From the NCBI GenBank assembly GCA_018816105.1, contig JAHIWE010000033.1:1-43769 (forward strand): a stretch of DNA of 43,769 nt, in the 5' to 3' direction. Below, piece after piece: positions 7,523 through 14,859 of this stretch. Each line of letters opens with the position of its first letter. The stretch's first letter is position 1. The notes beneath the pieces were generated by a model, which was given only the letters and a program-made list of their open reading frames with translations, was not told the origin of the DNA and did not search any database. The stretch comes from a bacterium. GTDB taxonomy: Bacteria; Campylobacterota; Campylobacteria; Campylobacterales; Arcobacteraceae. A program made the position numbers and the translations under genes.

Positions 7523-7945
7523 ATGGCTTATGCATTAGAAAAATCTATTGGTTTTAAAATAAACCAAACTGCAAATAGAATTAACAATAAATTTAATACC
7601 CTACTTCAGAAATATGACATCGCTCCAGAACAAAGAGCAACTTTAGAAATAATAAAATATGAAAAAGACGTAAATCAAACAAAAATAGCAAATATTTTAG
7701 CAAAAGATAAAACTACAATAAGTAGAACATTAGCAACTTTAGAAAAAAAAGGTTTTATTCTAAAAAAACAAATTGACAAAAGGACAAATCTTATTGAGCT
7801 GACACTTGAAGGTGAAAAGATATTAGAAGAAAGTGCATTTATAGTAAAAGAGTTTCGAAAAAAGATTTCATCAAATCTTGATGAAAATGAAATAAATAAA
7901 ATCGTTGAATTACTTGAAAAAGTAGCTTTGAGTATGGAAGAATAA
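7523..7945 (+). CDS. MarR-family transcriptional regulator
   Basis: The 140-residue protein has the MarR winged-helix layout: an N-terminal dimer helix (about 5-30), 'ATLEIIKYEKDVNQTKIANIL' and the recognition helix 'KDKTTISRTLATLEKKGFI' (about 65-84), the wing 'KKQIDKRTNLIELTLEGE', then a C-terminal dimerisation helix. AAAGGA precedes the ATG by 7 bases. It is followed 2 bases later by a Bcr/CflA exporter and preceded by a 27-base palindrome. The simplest reading is a ligand-released repressor of its own operon and the exporter. The inducing ligand is unknown. Confidence 0.9.
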   Translation: MAYALEKSIGFKINQTANRINNKFNTLLQKYDIAPEQRATLEIIKYEKDVNQTKIANILAKDKTTISRTLATLEKKGFILKKQIDKRTNLIELTLEGEKILEESAFIVKEFRKKISSNLDENEINKIVELLEKVALSMEE

Positions 7946-7947
7946 TT

Positions 7948-9102
7948 ATGAAAAAATCAACAAATCATATATATTTAATCATACTTTTATCCATACTTTC
8001 TTCTGTTGCACCAATGGGAGTGGATACTTATTTACCTTCAATTCCAGATATTGCAAAATCATTTGATGTAAGTATTCACAAAATCGAACTTTCATTATCA
8101 ATATTTCTAATTGGTTTTTCAATTGGTCAAGTATTTGGAGGCCCTATTTCCGATAGATATGGAAGAAAAATGAGTTCTATCTTTGGACTTTTAGGTTATG
8201 CCTTATTTAGTTTTATTATCATCTTTAGCTCAACTATTTATGAATTATGGGTTTATAGATTCTTTGAAGCATTTTTTGGGGGAATTGTTGTAGTAAATGC
8301 AGCTGCTGCTGTAAGAGATAGATTTCATGGGGCTGAAGCTGCAAAAGTATTTTCACTTATTGGAATGGTAAGAAGTATCGCTCCACTTTTAGCTCCTGCT
8401 ATTGGTGCTTTTATTATTCACTTTTTTACCTGGGAAGCTGTTTTTATATTTTTAACTATTTATGCTTTAATCGTAGCTTTTTTTGTTTATAAAGATTTAG
8501 AAGAAAGTTATACATATACAAAACAAAACGTGTTTGAATCATTTAAATTAGTACTAAGCCATAAAAATGCCTTAAAAGCAATGTTAACTTTAGGTTTTAG
8601 TTTTGGTGGTTTTTTTATAATTATTGCTAAAACATCTTTTATTTATATAGAATATTTTAAAATTCAAACTGATTATTTTCCATTCTTTTTTGGAATAAAT
8701 TTTATAGTTTTAATGCTAATGATTAAAGTAAATGTGAATCTACTCAAAAGTATAAATCCTATAGATCTTGTAAAAATTTCTCTTTTAGTGCAAGTAATTT
8801 CAGGAATTCTATTTGTTTTAAACTATGAAAATATTAGTTTAGTTTTAATTGTGATTTTAATTGCTTCATATATGAGTATGATGGCTTTTATTTTTGGAAA
8901 TTGTATGGCTTTAACTTTAGAACACTTTCCTAAAAATGCGGGAGTAGCTTCTGGTGTTGTAGGAGTTTTACAGTTTGGATTAGGAGCAATTATTTCTTCA
9001 ATTGCACTATCATTTCATAGTGAGACTTTTTTACCAATAGCTCTTAGTATTTCAATCATTTCATTTCTTGCATTTTTGATTATAAGAACATATAAGATAT
9101 AA
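7948..9102 (+). CDS. MFS drug exporter, Bcr/CflA type
   Basis: The 384-residue protein is strongly hydrophobic with about 12 membrane segments. It carries MFS motif A 'GGPISDRYGRKMSS' between segments 2 and 3. The opening 'ILSSVAPMGVDTYLPSIPDI' is characteristic of the Bcr/CflA (DHA1) group of proton-driven exporters, which remove antibiotics such as bicyclomycin and other small compounds. It lies 2 bases after the MarR gene, so the two are one operon and the substrate is probably the MarR ligand or a relative. The exact substrate cannot be read from sequence. Confidence 0.88.
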   Translation: MKKSTNHIYLIILLSILSSVAPMGVDTYLPSIPDIAKSFDVSIHKIELSLSIFLIGFSIGQVFGGPISDRYGRKMSSIFGLLGYALFSFIIIFSSTIYELWVYRFFEAFFGGIVVVNAAAAVRDRFHGAEAAKVFSLIGMVRSIAPLLAPAIGAFIIHFFTWEAVFIFLTIYALIVAFFVYKDLEESYTYTKQNVFESFKLVLSHKNALKAMLTLGFSFGGFFIIIAKTSFIYIEYFKIQTDYFPFFFGINFIVLMLMIKVNVNLLKSINPIDLVKISLLVQVISGILFVLNYENISLVLIVILIASYMSMMAFIFGNCMALTLEHFPKNAGVASGVVGVLQFGLGAIISSIALSFHSETFLPIALSISIISFLAFLIIRTYKI

Positions 9103-9122
9103 AAGAGTTACTCTTTTATATC
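9096..9122. terminator. Bidirectional terminator hairpin overlapping two stop codons
   Basis: A perfect 12-base stem, GATATAAAAGAG (9096-9107) with its complement (9111-9122), encloses a 3-base loop. It contains the stop codons of the MFS gene and of the convergent small gene, so it probably ends both transcripts. Confidence 0.7.
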
Positions 9123-9499
9123 TCTAATTCGAAAAATGATTCTTCAATTTTTTCATATTTTGCAATAGAACATGAAATTTTTATTGCATTTTCATAGTCT
9201 TTAAATTCATCAACAAAAAGTTTTTGTAATTTTTCTAACTCAACACATCTAAAAATAAAATATCCTAGAACTTCAGTTCCTCTTGAACCTGTTTTTTCGA
9301 TTCCAAAACTATCAAATTTCCAATCTATTCCTTTTGTAAAAAAGAATACCTCTGAAAGTCTTTTTTCTAACTCATCTCTTACATTATTATCATATGCTTT
9401 TAAATGAACATAAAATGCAACATTTATATTAAACTGCGATTGAACTAACTTCTCTTGTTCTTCAGTACTTGGGTTTTCTATAATATTTATATTACTCAT
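9116..9499 (-). CDS. Conserved-type hypothetical protein, 127 residues
   Basis: I do not recognise this family. The protein is soluble and acidic, has no signal peptide, and contains one Cys in 'FIFRCVEL' and one in 'KISCSIAKYE'. The middle segment 'VAFYVHLKAYDNNVRDELEKRLSEVFFF' looks like a beta-alpha unit, and repeated beta strands follow ('VLGYFIFRCV', 'AIKISCSIA'), suggesting a small alpha/beta fold. It is convergent with the MFS exporter and divergent from the hemerythrin gene. Base use matches its neighbours, so it is a real gene with no sign of recent transfer. Confidence 0.65.
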   Translation of the reverse strand: MSNINIIENPSTEEQEKLVQSQFNINVAFYVHLKAYDNNVRDELEKRLSEVFFFTKGIDWKFDSFGIEKTGSRGTEVLGYFIFRCVELEKLQKLFVDEFKDYENAIKISCSIAKYEKIEESFFELEI

Positions 9500-9641
9500 A
9501 TTAAAATGCTTCCTAATTTTTTGAGTATTATAGTAAGATAGTTTGAAATAAAGCTTGCATTAATAATTCTAAATTCTTATTTTTAGTTTATTTTTATATT
9601 TTAAAACTTTATAAAATAAGATTTTTTTTATTATTTTTTAA

Positions 9642-9647
9642 TATAAT
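9642..9647 (+). promoter_or_regulatory. Candidate -10 box of the hemerythrin gene
   Basis: TATAAT at 9642-9647 sits 23 bases before the ATG at 9671, after a very AT-rich upstream stretch, leaving a short leader with CAAAAGG as ribosome site. No -35 is evident. Confidence 0.45.
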
Positions 9648-9670
9648 CGTAATTAACAATCAAAAGGTAT

Positions 9671-10525
9671 ATGATGACATATAAAGAAAATAATAAAACT
9701 TCAATTATTTGGCGTTCAGAATATAACATCAATAATTTCAAAATAGACACTGAACATCAAAAACTCTTTTCAATAGCCAGAGAAGCTATGAATGTATCAA
9801 AACTACAAAGTGATTTAGATATAAAATCAAAATTAAAAGAAATTATAAGTAGACTTTTTAACTATATCAATTTACATTTTTCTAATGAAGAAAAATATAT
9901 GCAAGATATCTCTTATCCAGAAATAGATAATCATAGATTTTTACACAAAAACATGTTGAATATGCTCACTTCTCTTGTTTCAAAATTAAATACAATGCAG
10001 TTAAAAGAAATAGAGATATCTTTATATAATTTTATTGAAGAGTATTTCATTAGACATATAGTTTTAGAGGATAAAAAAATTCAATTATGGAATACAAATC
10101 TTCAAGATTTAAAGAAAAATTTTGGCTGGAAAAATATCTACAGCGTTAATAATCCAAATATTGATGATGAACATAAAAAATTATTTGATATTGCTCAAGA
10201 AGCTTTTATAGAAGTTGAGCCTGATTTAAAACCAGCAAAAATTAAAGAGATTTTAACAAAATTATATAACTACATGAAAAAACATTTCAAACATGAAGAA
10301 GAGTATATGAGTGAAATAAATTATCCAGATATTCAAGAACATAAAAAACTTCATAATGAAATTATAAATACTATTAATAATTTTGTAAGGCAACTCCCTA
10401 CATTAGATGAAGACAAATTTGAAAAAGAGTTAGCAAGAATCATAGACATAGCACTTGTTCATCATATTATTCAAGAAGATAGAAAAATTATTCTATGGGA
10501 AAAAACAAATCCAAATAAAAAATAG
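9671..10525 (+). CDS. Tandem double-domain bacteriohemerythrin
   Basis: The 284-residue protein contains two complete hemerythrin domains in tandem (about 14-140 and 152-278). Each has the full set of di-iron ligand motifs. Domain 1 has 'TEHQKLF' (His29), 'HFSNEEKYM', 'HRFLHKN' and 'RHIVLEDKK'. Domain 2 has 'DEHKKLF', 'HFKHEEEYM', 'HKKLHNE' and 'HHIIQEDRK'. Bacteriohemerythrins bind O2 reversibly at a di-iron centre and serve in oxygen delivery or sensing. Most are single-domain (about 130 residues), so this is a duplicated form. There is no signal peptide or output domain. The start may equally be the second ATG at 9674. An ABM-domain gene follows 8 bases later. Confidence 0.92.
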   Translation: MMTYKENNKTSIIWRSEYNINNFKIDTEHQKLFSIAREAMNVSKLQSDLDIKSKLKEIISRLFNYINLHFSNEEKYMQDISYPEIDNHRFLHKNMLNMLTSLVSKLNTMQLKEIEISLYNFIEEYFIRHIVLEDKKIQLWNTNLQDLKKNFGWKNIYSVNNPNIDDEHKKLFDIAQEAFIEVEPDLKPAKIKEILTKLYNYMKKHFKHEEEYMSEINYPDIQEHKKLHNEIINTINNFVRQLPTLDEDKFEKELARIIDIALVHHIIQEDRKIILWEKTNPNKK

Positions 10526-10533
10526 GAGAAAAT

Positions 10534-10878
10534 ATGTACGCTGTTATATTTGAAGTTTGGCCAACAAAAGATGGTAAAGAAGAGTATTTACAAATTGCAT
10601 CAAAATTAAAAGAATTTTTACAAAATCGTGAAGGATTTATCTCAATTGAGAGATTTCAAAGCTTAAGTGAGGAAAACAAACTTTTAAGTCTATCTTTTTG
10701 GGAAGATGAAAAAGCGATTGAAATTTGGAGAAATATGTTTGAACATAGAATTGCTCAAGATAAAGGAAATGCTAAAATTTTCGAAAAATATAGAATAAGA
10801 GTAGCAAATGTTCTAAGAGATTACACAAAAGAAGATAGAGAACAAGCCCCAAAAGATTCAAATGAACATAGAATTTAG
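10534..10878 (+). CDS. ABM-family (antibiotic biosynthesis monooxygenase fold) protein
   Basis: The 114-residue protein has the dimeric alpha/beta barrel ABM pattern. The first strand is 'MYAVIFEVWPTKDGKEEYL', then 'LKEFLQNREGFISIERFQSL', 'KLLSLSFWEDEKAIEIWRN' and the closing 'HRIAQDKGNAKIFEKYRIRVANV'. Such proteins include heme-degrading and quinol monooxygenases, and many have no known reaction. AGGAG lies 7 bases before the ATG. The position 8 bases after the hemerythrin gene suggests a shared transcript and perhaps a link to oxygen or heme, but this is inference. Confidence 0.8.
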   Translation: MYAVIFEVWPTKDGKEEYLQIASKLKEFLQNREGFISIERFQSLSEENKLLSLSFWEDEKAIEIWRNMFEHRIAQDKGNAKIFEKYRIRVANVLRDYTKEDREQAPKDSNEHRI

Positions 10879-11053
10879 ATTTTTACAAAAAGCTATTAAT
10901 GATAAAAACTATATTTCATTTACATATGAAGATAAAAGTTATAAAAATATCAAAGCTATAAAAATTGATGAGCAAAATATAATTCATTGTGATAATGGTC
11001 TTTTTGAATTTGAAAAAATAAAGAAATTACAAATTTTGAAGAATAAATTTTGA
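10862..11053 (+). CDS. Small hypothetical protein, 63 residues
   Basis: This ORF begins inside the last 17 bases of the ABM gene, in another frame, and runs on alone for 175 bases with typical codon use. The product has a strand-rich pattern ('YISFTYEDKSYKNIKAIKI...IIHCDNGLFEFEKIKKLQIL') reminiscent of the first strands of WYL-type Sm-like folds, but it is too short for a confident match. No ribosome site is obvious, so it may rely on translational coupling to the upstream gene. Function unknown. Confidence 0.55.
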   Translation: MNIEFRFLQKAINDKNYISFTYEDKSYKNIKAIKIDEQNIIHCDNGLFEFEKIKKLQILKNKF

Positions 11054-11082
11054 AATTACACAATTTGTTAATTTTTAAACTA

Positions 11083-11088
11083 TATAAT
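11083..11088 (+). promoter_or_regulatory. Candidate -10 box of the exported protein gene
   Basis: TATAAT at 11083-11088 lies 26 bases before the ATG at 11115, and AAGGA lies close to that ATG. No -35 was recognised. Confidence 0.45.
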
Positions 11089-11114
11089 TCACAAATTTAT
11101 TTTTAAGGATTAAT

Positions 11115-11495
11115 ATGAAAAAAATCATATTTACTACACTATTATCAATTTCTTCAATTTTTGCATTTGATATAGGTGCAGTTACAAAAACTGTAGGTGC
11201 TGCAACGGGAATTACAGCTGAGTCAATTGGAGGACAATTAGCTGATATGGTTAAAGCAAAAGCTCCTGCAACTGCTGAACAAGCAAAATCATATTGTGTT
11301 CAAGCTTCTACTTATAAATCATTTGTGGGAATAGCTGATGATGGTATGATGGCTAAAGCTATTGATATTTGCGCTGAAAAATCAAGCGAAGGATTAGAAG
11401 GAAAGGTAAAAGAAGTAAAAGAAAAAGCTACTTCTGAAGCTGTAAAATCTACTCCATCTATGCTTGATACTGCAGGTAAGTTATTAGGAAACTAA
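11115..11495 (+). CDS. Small exported hypothetical protein
   Basis: The 126-residue product starts with a clear signal peptide (MKKIIFTTLLSISSIFA, then FDIG), so it is probably periplasmic. The mature part is Ala/Lys/Glu-rich and mostly helical. It has two cysteines (in 'KSYCVQAS' and 'IDICAEKS') that could form a disulfide. A repeated-looking helical C-terminus 'KVKEVKEKATSEAVKSTPSM' follows. I do not recognise the family. It stands alone, with its own -10 box, a good AAGGA ribosome site and a hairpin terminator just after the stop. Confidence 0.75.
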   Translation: MKKIIFTTLLSISSIFAFDIGAVTKTVGAATGITAESIGGQLADMVKAKAPATAEQAKSYCVQASTYKSFVGIADDGMMAKAIDICAEKSSEGLEGKVKEVKEKATSEAVKSTPSMLDTAGKLLGN

Positions 11496-11502
11496 TACTT
11501 TT

Positions 11503-11525
11503 ATCAAACCCTTCTTGGGTTTGAT
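11503..11525 (+). terminator. Rho-independent-type hairpin
   Basis: ATCAAACCC (11503-11511) pairs with GGGTTTGAT (11517-11525) around TTCTT. This 9-base stem starts 7 bases after the stop of the exported protein gene. The T-rich tail is interrupted. Confidence 0.7.
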
Positions 11526-11575
11526 TTACTACACTCTTCTTTTATACAAAATAAATGTTATGATTTCTAAAAAAT

Positions 11576-12409
11576 ATGGGTAATAACATGAATACAACAG
11601 ATTTAATGAACACAGCACTAAACCTTGCAAAACTAAACACTATGCCTTACGATACAAATATTATAGTATCAGGTGAAAATATAAAAAGAGTTCTAATAGG
11701 TATTGATATGGAAACTCCTGAATTAATGCTTGCACAACAGTTAGGTTATGACTGTGTTGTAAGTCACCATCCAAAAGCCGACTCTTGCGTAGTTGATTTT
11801 GCAAAAGTTATGGATGTGCAAATAGACAGAATGGTAAAATCAGGAATTCCTATAAACAAAGCTCAAAAAGTTCTAAAAGCAAAACAAGCAAGTATTGATT
11901 TGACAAAACACGCTTCAAACTATGACAGAGTTAGCTCAGCTGCTAGACTTATGAATATGCCATATCTAAATATTCATATTCCAGCTGATTTTATCACAGA
12001 AGAGATAGTACAAAAAAGACTAGATAATGCATTTAAAGACAAACCAAAAACAAAACTAAAAGATATTATTGAAGAGCTAAATTCGTGGGAATACTTTATA
12101 GGAAAAGTTGCACAACCAGTTATAAGAGTGGGTTCTAGTGAGGACTACGCAGGAAAAATTGAAGTGCTTATGTCAGGTGGAACAAATGGTGGGGCAGATG
12201 TTTATAAATCATATTTCCAAGCAGGTGTAGGTACAATCGTTGCTATGCACGTTCCTGAAGATGTGCAAAGAGCAGTAATAGAGCAAAATATAGGAAATAT
12301 AATCATAGCTCCACATATGCCAAGTGATAGTATTGGATTACTTGAAATTGTAAAAGCTTGGAGAGAACAAGGTGTTGAAGTTACTTGTATGAGTGGGATT
12401 GTGGAGTAG
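11576..12409 (+). CDS. NIF3-like dinuclear-metal-site protein
   Basis: The 277-residue protein carries NIF3 family marks: 'IKRVLIGIDMETPELMLAQQ', the metal-binding 'VVSHHPKAD' (double His), and C-terminal 'GVGTIVAMHVPEDV' and 'IIIAPHMPSDSIGL' that supply further metal ligands. NIF3 proteins form hexameric rings with two metals per subunit. They are often annotated as GTP cyclohydrolase 1 type 2 homologues, but no general function is established. Two possible starts exist: ATG 11576 (no ribosome site) and ATG 11588, which has GGGTAA before it and may be the real one. The toxin-antitoxin promoter begins 2 bases after the stop. Confidence 0.82.
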   Translation: MGNNMNTTDLMNTALNLAKLNTMPYDTNIIVSGENIKRVLIGIDMETPELMLAQQLGYDCVVSHHPKADSCVVDFAKVMDVQIDRMVKSGIPINKAQKVLKAKQASIDLTKHASNYDRVSSAARLMNMPYLNIHIPADFITEEIVQKRLDNAFKDKPKTKLKDIIEELNSWEYFIGKVAQPVIRVGSSEDYAGKIEVLMSGGTNGGADVYKSYFQAGVGTIVAMHVPEDVQRAVIEQNIGNIIIAPHMPSDSIGLLEIVKAWREQGVEVTCMSGIVE

Positions 12410-12410
12410 A

Positions 12411-12439
12411 TTGACAATATAATACTTATACTATATAAT
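12411..12439 (+). promoter_or_regulatory. Perfect-consensus sigma70 promoter of the toxin-antitoxin operon
   Basis: TTGACA (12411-12416), a spacer of exactly 17 bases and TATAAT (12434-12439) match the textbook consensus at every position, starting 2 bases after the NIF3 stop. A promoter this strong implies a repressor, fitting the palindrome just downstream. Confidence 0.85.
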
Positions 12440-12452
12440 ACTTTTAAAAGTA
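12439..12452. promoter_or_regulatory. Operator palindrome for the antitoxin
   Basis: TACTTTTAAAAGTA is a perfect 14-base palindrome beginning at the last base of the -10 box and covering the expected start site. Related ATACTT/AGTACT/ATACT half-sites recur between 12421 and 12468. Phd/YefM-type antitoxins, with or without toxin, repress their own promoters through such sites. Confidence 0.6.
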
Positions 12453-12469
12453 CTATTAAGGATACTATT

Positions 12470-12724
12470 ATGATAATAAATGCAAATGAAGTAAAAACAA
12501 AAGGTGTTTCAATTTTTGCAAATCTACTTGAAAAATTTGATGAACTTATCATCAATGTAAGAGGCAAAAACCAATATGTTGTACTTGATATAGAAAGATA
12601 TAAGGAATTAAGAGCAAATGAACTTGATTTGGCTTATTTAAAATCTCTACAAGATATAGAAAAAGGAAATTTCAAAGTTCAAAGTGCAAAAGAGCATATT
12701 GAAGAGTTAAGAAATGAATTATAA
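12470..12724 (+). CDS. Type II antitoxin, Phd/YefM family
   Basis: The 84-residue protein has the Phd/YefM N-terminal DNA-binding fold: 'MIINANEVKTKGVSIFANLL' then 'ELIINVRGKNQYVVLDIERYKEL'. A C-terminal charged helix (about 50-84) would neutralise the toxin. AAGGA lies about 8 bases before the ATG. It overlaps the toxin gene by 11 bases, the normal order with antitoxin first. It probably represses the very strong promoter upstream through the adjacent palindrome. Confidence 0.85.
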   Translation: MIINANEVKTKGVSIFANLLEKFDELIINVRGKNQYVVLDIERYKELRANELDLAYLKSLQDIEKGNFKVQSAKEHIEELRNEL

Positions 12725-12989
12725 ATTAATCATCACCGATGAATACAAAAAACGACTAAAAAAGTTTTTGAAAAAACATCCTGATATGATTGAACAATAT
12801 GCAAAGTGTATATTTATACTAGAAAATGACCCTTTTCATCCAAGTCTTAGACTTCATAAACTAAAAGGTAAATTAGCAGATTTTCATTCTATTTCTATAA
12901 ATATGGAATATAGAGTTATTATTGATTTTATTATCAAAGATAATGAAATTATTCCTATTGATATTGGTACACATGATGATGTGTATTAA
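12714..12989 (+). CDS. Type II toxin, RelE/ParE superfamily (YafQ/RelE-like)
   Basis: The 91-residue protein follows the RelE-fold pattern: 'MNYKLIITDEYKKRLKKFLKKHPD', 'LENDPFHPSLRLHKLKGKLADFHSISINMEYRVIIDF', ending 'IIPIDIGTHDDVY'. The conserved Arg in 'EYRVIIDF' and the terminal 'IGTHDDVY' are typical of ribosome-dependent mRNA endonucleases of this superfamily. It is translationally coupled to the antitoxin. Whether it cleaves mRNA (RelE/YafQ) or acts like ParE on gyrase cannot be decided by eye, but the former is more likely given the C-terminus. Confidence 0.85.
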   Translation: MNYKLIITDEYKKRLKKFLKKHPDMIEQYAKCIFILENDPFHPSLRLHKLKGKLADFHSISINMEYRVIIDFIIKDNEIIPIDIGTHDDVY

Positions 12990-12996
12990 TACTTCA

Positions 12997-13041
12997 TTCT
13001 TTTCTTTTTAGTAAAGAAAAGAAACAAAAGAAAAGCGTTCG
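12997..13041. repeat. A/T-purine hairpin, possible dispersed repeat or bidirectional terminator
   Basis: TTCTTTTCTTT (12997-13007) pairs exactly with 13013-13023, giving an 11-base stem with a 5-base loop. An A/G-rich run (AAACAAAAGAAAAGC) follows and then GTTCGCAGAGTTCC. It lies between the convergent toxin and flavoprotein genes, so a terminator role is plausible. The A/G-rich tail followed by that GC-richer motif resembles intergenic repeats that recur in AT-rich genomes; only one copy is visible here. Confidence 0.4.
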
Positions 13042-13111
13042 CAGAGTTCCAAAATAGCTAAAAAATAAAATGAAATCTTAAAAATATTAAATCCATATAT
13101 TTTTCTTTTAT

Positions 13112-14338
13112 CTATTTCCCTAAACTCTTCCCAACCAAATACCCACTCGCCCACGCAAATTGAAGATTAAAACCTCCCCTATTTCCTACTATATCTAAAA
13201 CTTCACCTGCAAAATATAGACCTTTGCATAACTTACTTTCATAAGTTTTATTATCTACCTCAGCGGTTCTTACTCCTCCACCACTAGCTTCTGCGTGTCC
13301 GAAACCTTGGGTGTCTATTATTTTTAGTTTCCATTGGTTTAGTTGGTAGGCTAAGGCTTTTATTTGTTTTGCGTTTACATCAGTGGCTTTTGTATCTATG
13401 TTGATTTTGCAAATATCTAATAATACTGGTGCTATTTTATTTGATACCATTCCAGTTATTATATCTACGGCTTTTTGACTTGGGATAGTTTTGAAAAGTG
13501 TTTGGATTTGATCGCCTAGGTCATTTCTGTTTATTTTTGGAAAGAAGTTTATTGCTATTTTTACATCTTGGTATTGGCTTAGATTTAAAACTGCTAGTTG
13601 TGAAATATCAAGTATTGCAAAACCTGAAACTCCATAACTTGTGAATAGTACATCTCCATAAATCTCTTGCTCTAAATTTCCATTTACATATAGGCTTACA
13701 TTACACTCTTTTTTTACACCTTGAAGTTTTCCATTATAGGTATTATCAGTTTTTAGTCCTACAAGGGAAGGATAAGTTGGGTTGAAACTGTGTCCAAATT
13801 TTGAAGCGAAGTCTAAACCGCTTTCGTTTGCATTTAATTGTGGAGCTGCACCTAAACCATTTGAGATTAGAACTTTATCATAAGATTTAAACTCTTGTTC
13901 TTGTGTTGAGATAGTAAACTTATCTTCTATTTTTTCTATATTTACAATCATTGCTTCTAAATATATATTTATATCTAATTCTTTTAAAGCTAGTTCCAAA
14001 AGATTTGTTACTGATTTTGCTTCATTTGATAAGGGATATACTTTTCCACTTGGTTTTATATCAAGTAAAAGTCCTATACTTTTGCAGAACTTTTCAAAGG
14101 CTTTGAAATCAAACTCTTTTAGTGCGAAACTAGTAAAGTCTGGATTTTCTCCTAGATAGTTTTTTGAACTTATTTGATTATTTGAGATATTACATCTTCC
14201 ATTTCCACTTGCAAGTATCTTTTTACCTATACCTTTGTTTGCATCAAATAAATCTATATGTAAATTTTTGTTTAATCTTTTAGCAGTAATTGCAGCTATT
14301 ATTCCTGCTGCTCCTGCTCCTATTATTGCTATTTTCAA
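13112..14338 (-). CDS. YhiN/HI0933-family FAD-dependent oxidoreductase
   Basis: The 408-residue protein begins with the Rossmann FAD motif 'IAIIGAGAAGIIAA', then 'GKKILASGNGRCNISN', the hallmark of the YhiN (BaiN/RdsA) flavoprotein group. It ends with 'TQGFGHAEASGGGVRTAEVD' and 'GLYFAGEVLDIVGNRGGFNL', also typical. The start is a TTG (14336-14338) with AAGG about 7 bases upstream; no in-frame ATG is nearby. A paralogue reduces bile acids in gut Clostridia, but the general role of the family is not established. It lies 65 bases downstream of a cupin gene on the same strand. Confidence 0.88.
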   Translation of the reverse strand: MKIAIIGAGAAGIIAAITAKRLNKNLHIDLFDANKGIGKKILASGNGRCNISNNQISSKNYLGENPDFTSFALKEFDFKAFEKFCKSIGLLLDIKPSGKVYPLSNEAKSVTNLLELALKELDINIYLEAMIVNIEKIEDKFTISTQEQEFKSYDKVLISNGLGAAPQLNANESGLDFASKFGHSFNPTYPSLVGLKTDNTYNGKLQGVKKECNVSLYVNGNLEQEIYGDVLFTSYGVSGFAILDISQLAVLNLSQYQDVKIAINFFPKINRNDLGDQIQTLFKTIPSQKAVDIITGMVSNKIAPVLLDICKINIDTKATDVNAKQIKALAYQLNQWKLKIIDTQGFGHAEASGGGVRTAEVDNKTYESKLCKGLYFAGEVLDIVGNRGGFNLQFAWASGYLVGKSLGK

Positions 14339-14403
14339 ATTTTGCCTTAAACTTTTTTTTGATTATAGCTAATAGACTCTTTTAAATACTAAGAATACTC
14401 ATT

Positions 14404-14724
14404 TCAATAAAATACAGCAAACCAAATAGTAGATTCATCTAAACTTGTAAATTTCACTCTATGTTTTTCCATGGCTTTTATATTTAAGTAATCACCTTTT
14501 TTTAATTCTACTTCCCTATTCTCAAATTCTAATATTGCAAAGCCTTCTAAAAGCAAAATAAATTCACTTTTTTCTTGCTCATACCAAAAGTTTTCAGGTG
14601 ATTTTTGACCATTTGAAACTATCTTTTCTACTTTTATAGTCTCATTTTTAAAAATCTCAAAGAATTTCTCTTCACTTTTATCTACTATTATTTCATCAAA
14701 TATATTATATTTTTCTACACACAT
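14404..14724 (-). CDS. Small cupin-domain protein
   Basis: The 106-residue protein is a single cupin barrel: 'SEFILLLEGFAILEFENREVELKKGDYLNIKAMEKHRVKF' covers both cupin motifs (the G..LEG... strand pair and the 'GD...I....H' turn). Usual metal ligands are only partly present, because motif 1 has Glu but not the normal 'HxH' pair. It may therefore bind a metal weakly or serve as a sensor or structural protein. Similar single cupins are annotated as 'cupin domain protein' without function. It is upstream of the YhiN-like gene on the same strand. Confidence 0.75.
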   Translation of the reverse strand: MCVEKYNIFDEIIVDKSEEKFFEIFKNETIKVEKIVSNGQKSPENFWYEQEKSEFILLLEGFAILEFENREVELKKGDYLNIKAMEKHRVKFTSLDESTIWFAVFY

Positions 14725-14778
14725 AAACTATCCACAGTATTGATTTATTGGTATTTTAGCAAATTTTTCCTAATCATC

Positions 14779-14806
14779 TGATATAATCTTGATTGATTTA
14801 ATCAAG
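14779..14806 (+). promoter_or_regulatory. Upstream extended -10 promoter with operator palindrome (metY leader)
   Basis: TGATATAAT (14779-14787) is an extended -10 element. It is directly followed by CTTGATT (14788-14794), 5 bases, and its complement AATCAAG (14800-14806), which would cover the start site. A related near-palindrome, GTGATTAAATTAC (14847-14859), abuts the second promoter. Both are candidate sites for the Rrf2 regulator encoded in the operon. Function is inferred. Confidence 0.5.
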
Positions 14807-14859
14807 TTAGTTAATCACCCCTAATTTAAAGGGTATTATATTAATTGTGATTAAATTAC

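Noticed and set aside
12202-12567. Minus-strand ORF of 121 codons spanning the NIF3 end and antitoxin start
   Set aside because: It is antisense to two recognised genes and to a consensus promoter; the hydrophobic composition is what AT-rich antisense DNA gives.
12990-13111. tRNA or small RNA in the gap after the toxin gene
   Set aside because: A GTTCGCAG stretch resembles a T-loop, but no acceptor stem or cloverleaf can be built around it.
14811-14854. Riboswitch or tRNA-like leader before metY
   Set aside because: The main promoter lies downstream, leaving only about 38 bases of leader. The inverted repeats are too short and isolated to match a known S-adenosylmethionine or T-box element.
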